Source: Microvelia longipes
Lineage: Eukaryota; Arthropoda; Insecta; Hemiptera; Veliidae
DNA length: 64,000 bases
Reading direction: 5' to 3'
Assembly: GCA_018340805.1 (NCBI GenBank)
Contig: JACMZG010001911.1
Span: forward strand, 30,590,009-30,654,008
Shown here: positions 57,010 to 64,000 of the stretch, one piece after another
How positions within the stretch are numbered: the first letter of the stretch is position 1
How the letters are laid out: each line of letters begins with the position of its first letter
Program-made: the position numbers and the translations under genes
The notes under the pieces: model-generated
The model's input: only the letters and a program-made list of their open reading frames with translations
The model's database searches: none
Told to the model about the DNA's origin: nothing

Positions 57010-57215
57010 ATAATGTTAAGTATCATCAAGTGAGATCAGTACCTGAATAGGTGACTGATGTCACTTAATGTGTATCAGTCACAACATGTTAAAACATGTT
57101 GTGAAAGTACAACATGTTTTAAATACTGTGGACAAAATAAGCGAGTTCGAAGGCGAACTGCAATTGAGTCTGCTAAATGAGTCCAAAGTAGTAAGGATAA
57201 GCGTAGTGACTCCGA
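57010..57215 (+). repeat. Family B 3'-part, copy 18, with 5S-like segment
   Basis: The 5S-like segment is at 57014-57063 (GTTAAGTATCATCAAGTGAG, ATCAGTACCTGAATAGGTGA). Degenerate AAGCGAGTTCGAAGG and GGATAAGCGTAGTGACTCCGA motifs follow. Confidence 0.65.
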
Positions 57216-57439
57216 TTTTATTAAAATTCATTATTATACTTTGCTTTAGAGTAATCGAATATTTTCTCTGTTTTGAATCCCTTATACAGCTATAAATATA
57301 AATGTCTAGTCGTGAAGAAAATTTTCGAACAAAATTACTCCTCTCCGTATTGCAAGAAAAGAAACTATTGTATTCTTACTATATTTTCTTCTTCAGTCTT
57401 CTTGTCATCTTATTTTTATTACTTATGATCATTTATAAA

Positions 57440-57491
57440 AATATAGGATATAGGAAAAAGTATTGTGTTTGCGAAATTCCGAAAACCAATG

Positions 57492-57534
<43 letters not shown>

Positions 57535-57740
57535 TATATTATTATATATATTATTATTCATTACCTAAATAATCCATTTCAGGTGTTTTAAGACCTCCTG
57601 AGTTGTTTTCACCAAGTTGTTTGTTTATATGTGTATCTGTTTGTTGTCATCCTAGCTCCTAGTGTTGCTTGAAACGCAGGACAAAATTTATTTGTAGGTT
57701 TAGTTGTGCTTTCCGGGAAATAATTTTTATGTCGTCACTG
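57440..57740 (+). repeat. Family B 5'-part, copy 19, split by (TA)n
   Basis: ATAGGAAAAAGTATTGTGTTTGC and CGAAAACC are followed by a (TA)n array (57498-57553). Then come TTTCAGGTGTTTTAAGACC, a TGTGTATCTG block, CATCCTAGCTCCTAGTG and TATGTCGTCACTGACCG. Confidence 0.65.
57498..57553. repeat. (TA)n inside family B copy 19
   Basis: 56 bp of TA with ATTATT slips. Confidence 0.9.
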
Positions 57741-58329
57741 ACCGTCAAGGTGTGAATTTATTCATTTTACATATTTTATTTCTTGTATTTTCATTTAAAT
57801 TTTTTTTTTGTAATTTCCAGTTTTATTCTTTAGTACCTGATTTTATTCTTCAGGTTTTCTTTGTAATTTTGTTAGTGGTTAAATATTTATTAAGGATTTT
57901 CACTAAGGAATTTATTTCTAAGTAATTTTTTTTTACTTTAAATTTTTATTCATTTCAAAATTTAATTTTATACTTTTACCTAGCAAAGAAGCATATTTTC
58001 TTATCATTGTTGTTTTTTTTAAAAAGCTAGAGAGGAAAAAATATCTATCGTAAGTTAAGAAATACGTTTACTCCTTTGTATTTTTAGTCCTCGAACTCAA
58101 GACAAAGTTAATTGATAGTAACTAAAAATAAAATGTTTGCCTCAGTAAAAGATAAAAGAGTTACAAAAATCAACTGTGGGTTGAAAAATATGGGAGCTGA
58201 AATTTCACCGACCTAAAAACAAATTTCACTTTTAGTCTAAAGGGACCTCATGATGGAACATGAGAGACTTCAAAAACTTTTCAAAATGGAGTTCCAACAG
58301 ACTAAACCAAAATTTCGTTTCAGGCAAAA

Positions 58330-58450
58330 GGGGGCAGTTGGGAACGTAGGGAAAAAAGGATTCCTTGCATAATGGAACGGGAGCGGGGTAAGAGGGAGTC
58401 CGGGCTGAAAATAGGGAGGGTGGAGAGAAAAGTGAGGGGTGGGGGAAGTG
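58330..58450 (+). other. G-run cluster with quadruplex potential
   Basis: Repeated G-runs on the plus strand: GGGGGCAGTTGGGAACGTAG, GGAGCGGGGTAAGAGGGAG, AGGGAGGGTGGAG, GTGAGGGGTGGGGGAAG. This is very unusual against the AT-rich background. No gene was recognised. Confidence 0.6.
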
Positions 58451-59699
58451 AATTTCAGCCCCCTACTAAACCCTCTACTAGCAAACCAGTCTTGCACTGT
58501 ACTCTCTTCCGGCATCATTCAAATAAAAATACTATTAATTAAAATTAATTAATTAATTTAATTGTTTTTTTTAATCTGTTTTATTATTTGCTTTATTTTT
58601 TTCGATCTGTTTTAAACCAGAAAATTGAAAGTAAAAGGGGAACACATAATCTAATTCAAAGGTATGTAATTAATAATATTTTTAATTTGTGAATAAATAA
58701 AAATATGCAAATAAATATGTGAAAATAAAAAAAAATTATAACTAAAGATTAAAGTAAATAAAGTAATTAATACTTTATTTATAATTAGTTTTTATTCATT
58801 TATTATTTATAATTTTTTTTTTTTTTTTTTTTAATTTGTTATCTATTATTTTAGTAAGTGTTTTTTGGTTTTATTTCTCGCAGTGCTTGAGTTTAAGATG
58901 CAAACCTTTTCATTTGAACAGGTTTAATCTTACGCTAGAAACCAATTATCTGCTCTTCAACTAGCTCCCGATGGAACTTTCCCAATGGATTTACATATAT
59001 TTTTGTTATATCTTGCTATAATTTATTTATCCCTATTAACCCTTTTGTGTTTTTCCTTTATTAAAAATATAAATATTGCATAGTTTTAAAGTGTCGAGAA
59101 GTGAGTTTTTATCCTAACCCCTAATTTTTTTAATAAAATTAAATTTACTTAGATGCTTCTTGAGTTAGTATATGGTTGATCTGAATAATTAAATCATTGT
59201 TAATTTTTGTACCTTAATTTTTCACGTTGTTTCTGTATTATATTTATCTTTTAGAGTTAAAAAGTTATTTCATATCTTTATTATTTTTAATAAAAAAATA
59301 TATTTTTAGTTATTAATAAATTCTTTTATTTTCCTTTAGAGAGATTTTCAGATTACAGAGATTTTTCGAATATGCAATTTTTTTAAACTTTAATAGAAAA
59401 AAATTAATAAATGGAAAAATAATATTTATTTATAACTAAAACAAATAAATGGTTAATAGAAGTACATCTTGTAATAATCTAAAGGATGTACAAAACATCA
59501 TAGGCGTCATTTCCTTATGCAAAGTTGCTCAAATTTAATGCTGTTTTGGGTTAGCTTTTATAACATATGGCATTTTTATACTTAAAAGTTTAAAAAAATC
59601 AATGTGTAATCCGTAAATCTGAAATCAATCATTGTAATATTTATACGTTTTATTTGAATATTTTATATTAACTTTTGAAATTATTATATAATGATGGGT
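58451..59699. other. Intergenic AT-rich
   Basis: A T-run of about 22 lies at 58810, and an AAATAAAGTA/TACTTTATTT hairpin at about 58757-58782. Otherwise plain. Confidence 0.5.
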
Positions 59700-59790
59700 G
59701 AAAGAAAATACTCTTTTGACAAAAACTATTTTTATTGGTGAAGCGAGTTTAACCTGTATGATGCCATTATCAGCTCATGTACAAACAAGG
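59700..59790 (+). mobile_element. Diverged family D arm
   Basis: GAAAGAAAATACTCTTTTGACA, TTTTTATTGGTGAAGCG, AACCTGTATGATGCC, ATTATCAGC follow the same order as the family D arms. No inverted partner was found. Confidence 0.4.
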
Positions 59791-60693
59791 CAAAAATATA
59801 TGAAAAGTCCCACTAAACAGTGCAATAAAAACTCAGTAAAAACATAACTAACATTGAAACAAATAGAAAAAAATGAGTAAAATAAGAAAACAACAAAAAT
59901 AAATAAATAAACATAAATAAATATAAGAAAATAATATAAACGAATAAACAATAAAAATTGTCATAGAGATAGAATTCTATCTATTGTTTATTTAAATTAT
60001 CCTCCCAAAAAAATATTCCTGATTAAATTTTTTTTGTTTTACTATTTTATTTCTTTCCTGATACATTTTTTACGATTAAAATTATTTTCTGTTTTAATTG
60101 TGTAGTTATTATATCTTTTCTAACTTGTTTGTTGAGTCACTGGTGATGGACTTGCGGTTTGCTTTTAATAAAGACACTCTTTTATTTCACTAATAATAAC
60201 TAACTCCTGTAGTACTTCTTTGCGTGTACAACAAAATGTATTATTTTAAAATTAAGATGTTTGAATTACTATCCTCGTTAGTCAGCGCAAGTTCAAGTAT
60301 TATTAAAATACCATTAACGTTGATATTTTATTGCAGACGATCCGGCATATGTAAAAGTTACTTCTTTAGTGGCACAAAACTTATTTAACACTAGATTATA
60401 ATTATAAACCATTATAGCTCAATAATAGCTTGAAACGCTACTTGTCTATTATCCCTGTGTTATAACCTTATTATACCTAATCTAGTAACACAAACGTACT
60501 TATCGTTTACATTTTCTGCTATTTCTCTTTTATGAATTTACAAATGCTGTGAAGCAGATCGTTCAACTCACATGTAAAATGTATCATAGAGGCAGATAAT
60601 TGTTTTTGGCAAGCGGTCGGAAAAATTCGCATTCAGCTATGTATTTTTAAATTTGGTTCTTGCTCAAATGTGTTTTGATATCATAAAAAAATA
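59791..60693. other. Intergenic AT-rich
   Basis: Nothing recognised. Confidence 0.5.
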
Positions 60694-61470
60694 CAAAAAA
60701 TCGGATACGGGGAAATGTCGGAATTTTTTCTCATCAAATTGGCTCATCCTTCCTATTACAGACTCGCTTCGCTCGTCCTCAAAATATCTTTCTCTATTCT
60801 TTGGACTTGCCTCGCTTGACCTCAGATAGTAAATACATCCGTTTCTTTCCCAGCGGTCACTCATCCTGGCACTCACCTCTTAACTTATATGAACCAACAA
60901 AAATCATGGATATACTTGTTGCATTCAAACGAAACTTAGTGTACTTATTTATTACGAAAAGTTATAGTCTTGCACCGAATTAGATAAATAGATGTATCCA
61001 AATAGATACATTTAAAAAAAAATAGATTATTTTTCTGATTTTATACAATTTTTTAAAAGACGTGCACAAGTCATTCGATTAAAATTGAACTAATTCTGAT
61101 AATGAGATTAAACTTGGCAGATATGCTAGTCTTATCAATCCGATAGCATTAATTTTTCCCCGTTTTATGATTTTTCGAAATTTTCACTGAATCATTATTG
61201 CGGGTAAATGACGTCTTGAAGATTATTTTCTGAATAGCACAACTACAACAATAGATTGATTTTTGTACAAAGTTCCAAGTCCCTAGCATGAATACACTAA
61301 ATGTATGGAGCTACGATGGTTGACACACAGACAGACAACTTGTGAAAACTACTCAGGAGGGTTTAGAAAACCTGAAACGGATAAATCTTGTGACAGGGTG
61401 TCACCAGCATAATCCGAAATCAGGGTGGTTTCGGAACTTTTTAAACACGATACTTTTCCTATATTTTTTG
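60694..61470 (-). repeat. Family B repeat, copy 20 (minus strand, full length)
   Basis: It runs from CGGATACGGGG at the 3' end through GACTCGCTTCGCTCGTCC motifs and a decayed 5S-like segment (60848-60893, CCCAGCGGTCACTCATCC). It continues through the shared middle to GACACACAGACAGACAAC and TTTCGGAAC...ATACTTTTCC at the 5' end. Confidence 0.82.
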
Positions 61471-63917
61471 ATAAGAAGTTCATATTTTATCGAAAGAAAA
61501 AGGATTTTTTATAAATTTCCTCCTTCGTAAGTTCTTAAAATGTCATACGTAAATATTTTAAACTCTCAAATTCCTCAAATATCGCTGAATGAACTATTTC
61601 TATTAATTAATGATCGTTTTAATAATAATATTGGCGTGCACAATTAATTGTAAAATATAAAGGTTGAAAATAATTAAAGAATTTTCTATTCATGGAATAG
61701 ATTGAGTTTTAACAATAGACGCCTTAGTTAGGAGGATTGCAGGGCTCTCCTTCGCGGGACAAGAGAAAATTCTAAAAGGGACCAACTTGTTGCTAGTGGG
61801 CGACTTGTTGAAATCCTACAGAATATTATTGCCTTGTGTCTGTCCTCTCTGACCTGATTCAATGCCATTCAATTATTTTATTTTAAATTTCTTCATACGA
61901 AAGTGAGTATCATCATTTTAAAATAATTCATCACGATGATTTAATTAATAAAATTCATTATAAATCTAAGAAATTGTTTTCCTCGTTTGCAATATTTCAA
62001 TATTCGATTGCTTTCTTATTCAAAAATAATATTTCTTCGAATATTGTTGGTGGGGTTTAAAATATCTTTGTGGCAAATTTGGTGTGAAATTAAAAGTTTT
62101 TATTAGCTGTAAGTTCTTCTTTCACCTCTACGTGTTTTATAATGGAACATTTTTATCCTGATTGGGAAGAAAAGCATTTCTTAGAAGTATTTATGAAAAA
62201 TATAAAAAGCGCTCACCCGATCACGGTATTGGAAAGAATTTATTACAAGGGAATTGAATAATAATAATAATATTTCACAATAATCAAGGTAACTATGTAA
62301 AAACATATAGTTTTTACAAATTATTATGTGCAATAAATACAAATAACTTAGTTTAAAAAATCAAACAAGTCCTCTTGAGTTAAAATAATAATTAATGCAA
62401 CTTGCCTTGATAAAATAAAATACATAAAGCGACTTTTATATTTTGATAAATCAGTATTAGAGGCGTAATAAAGGGTTACTAGATCTTCTCCTCATAGCCT
62501 GAACAGTGAACAATAATAGCTGGTGTAGAGTTGTATCATTCAGTTCATACAGAGAATAGAAAAAGTTTTGACTAGTTAAAGTAGGGCTGAGATATTTTAG
62601 TCTAAGATCTCTAAGACTATTAGACTGTAAGGCGAAGTGTTCGAGAGAGGACATGGTTCACAACTATTAAAGGTATAGCTAGTATAGTTTGACTATGTTT
62701 GTGTTGGCAAGTCTTATTTGCGAGGCTATACGCAACTTATGAATACTAGTCCTGCTTTGCAAATATGACACGCCTTCAGAACAATACAATGTAATATTCC
62801 TATAGACGTATAGACAGTTGAGTAACTAGAATTCATAACCCTCTTCACGTCTAGTGAAAACATATGGTTTTCGGAAGTAAAAAGAAGGCTTTTCATATTA
62901 GATTTAAATGAACCTGAATCTGTATTTATGACGTCAGACCAACCTATGATACTTAATAAATCTTTAAACTGGGAAACCCAGTTAAGGCTCTTTCTTTTTT
63001 ATCTGCAATGATTAAAGCTATTAAGCAAAGTTGGATAGTCGACTGACTTATTGGTTAATAAGCCATTTTATCGGGCCCTTCTTATCAGGCTTATCATGAT
63101 ATGTAATAGTAATAAAAATAGGGCTGGAAGAAAAGTCAGGCAAATAAACCTTGTTCTTTTTGCCAGCCCCGTTACGTTTTGTAACCACATTCATGCTATA
63201 TCTACATACATTTGTAAGCAACGTATAAATATTTACTCCCTGTTACTTAAGTTTCTCCGCTTTAATTTTTTTCTGCAATTCACTTTATATTATTTTATTT
63301 AAACCAAATTTTTAGAATAAATCTGTTTTTTTTTAATTTTTGAAGCTAGATTTAAAATTCAGAATTCAGAAGTTTTTAATCAGTATTAATGAATAATAAA
63401 TACCTTACTGACTTACACGCGTTATAACTAATTATTTTTCAGATTTTATCTTTCACTCCCTCTATTATTTATTTTTTCTCTTTTTCTACCCCTTTCTTTT
63501 TGCTTCACTCCCTTATTTATTTCATTTTTAATTGGTGGGTAAAACTTGTTTGACCGGAGCAAGGATAATTAATTATTCTTTTATTTTTTTCGGGTAAAGA
63601 AAAATTATTTTTTAAAGCCCAAACATTAAGTTCCGTTTATAAAATATTATATTGTGATCATTACTCTACTAATGTTTGTTTAAAAAAATTAATTAAAGAT
63701 AAATTATAAAAGAGAAAATAAATTTCTTTTTAATGTTGTTTACGTTATTTAAAAGTTTGCTAGGCTTTATTTTGTTGTCTCACTGCAAGCAATTTAGCCC
63801 GAATACTATTTCTGCTTATGCAACTTCAGAGCAATTTAATGCGAATTGACGGTATTTTTTATAAACGGCAGACGTATGTGGGACTTAACATGACGAATTA
63901 TACACACACACATTCAT
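61471..63917. other. Intergenic AT-rich
   Basis: No gene or repeat recognised on either strand. Confidence 0.45.
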
Positions 63918-63922
63918 ATATA

Positions 63923-63977
<55 letters not shown>

Positions 63978-63980
63978 ATT
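63918..63980. repeat. (TA)n microsatellite
   Basis: 63 bp close to the right edge. Confidence 0.93.
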
Positions 63981-64000
63981 GTTTTGATAGTTAAACTCTT

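Overview
The window is a piece of AT-rich nuclear DNA from an animal, most probably an insect. The evidence is a secreted type-B carboxylesterase gene split by canonical GT-AG introns (one about 22 kb long), a copia-type LTR retrotransposon primed by an internal piece of initiator-methionine tRNA, tRNA-derived SINEs, many foldback/MITE elements, several minisatellites and long (TA)n arrays. There is no sign of operons, Shine-Dalgarno sites or bacterial genes. The species cannot be fixed from the sequence.

Genes. The only gene supported with confidence is the carboxylesterase on the minus strand. Exon 1 (30190-30552) holds a signal peptide, an unusual Thr/Pro-rich spacer and the first esterase strands. 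Exon 2 (7901-8029) holds the EDCLYLNVYTP signature. Exon 3 (5090-5237) holds the oxyanion-hole region. The phases are 0, 0 and 1 and the reading frame is continuous. The catalytic Ser, Glu/Asp and His must lie beyond the left edge. A small minus-strand ORF (21378-21596) inside intron 1, with a nearby AATAAA, is a weak candidate for a nested gene.

Mobile elements. A 3.4-kb copia-type element (35446-38870) has 145-bp LTRs, a PBS, a PPT and a 5-bp target duplication, but has lost most of reverse transcriptase and RNase H. Two non-autonomous DNA transposons have intact 8-bp target duplications (13969-14508 and 31673-33061). About ten further foldback elements are present, including a 1-kb one inserted inside a SINE (48923-49910) and one with a perfect 54-bp stem (54015-54158).

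Dominant repeat. The commonest interspersed repeat (here 'family B', up to about 790 bp, about 20 full or partial copies on both strands) fills much of the intron and intergenic space. In at least nine copies it carries a segment that closely matches the internal promoter region of 5S ribosomal RNA. This is followed by one to three GGACGAGCGAAGCGAGTCC-type hairpins and ends in a GGTACCCCGTACC hairpin plus a T-run. Family A, always next to (TA)n, shares its middle section with family B. I consider this 5S-carrying repeat the most interesting object in the window.

Layout. 1-5.0 kb: family B copies in the third intron. 5.1-30.6 kb: carboxylesterase exons and introns, packed with repeats. 30.6-35.4 kb: intergenic, with the 1.4-kb DNA transposon. 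35.4-38.9 kb: copia element. 38.9-64 kb: intergenic repeats, satellites, SINEs and foldbacks, with no recognisable gene.
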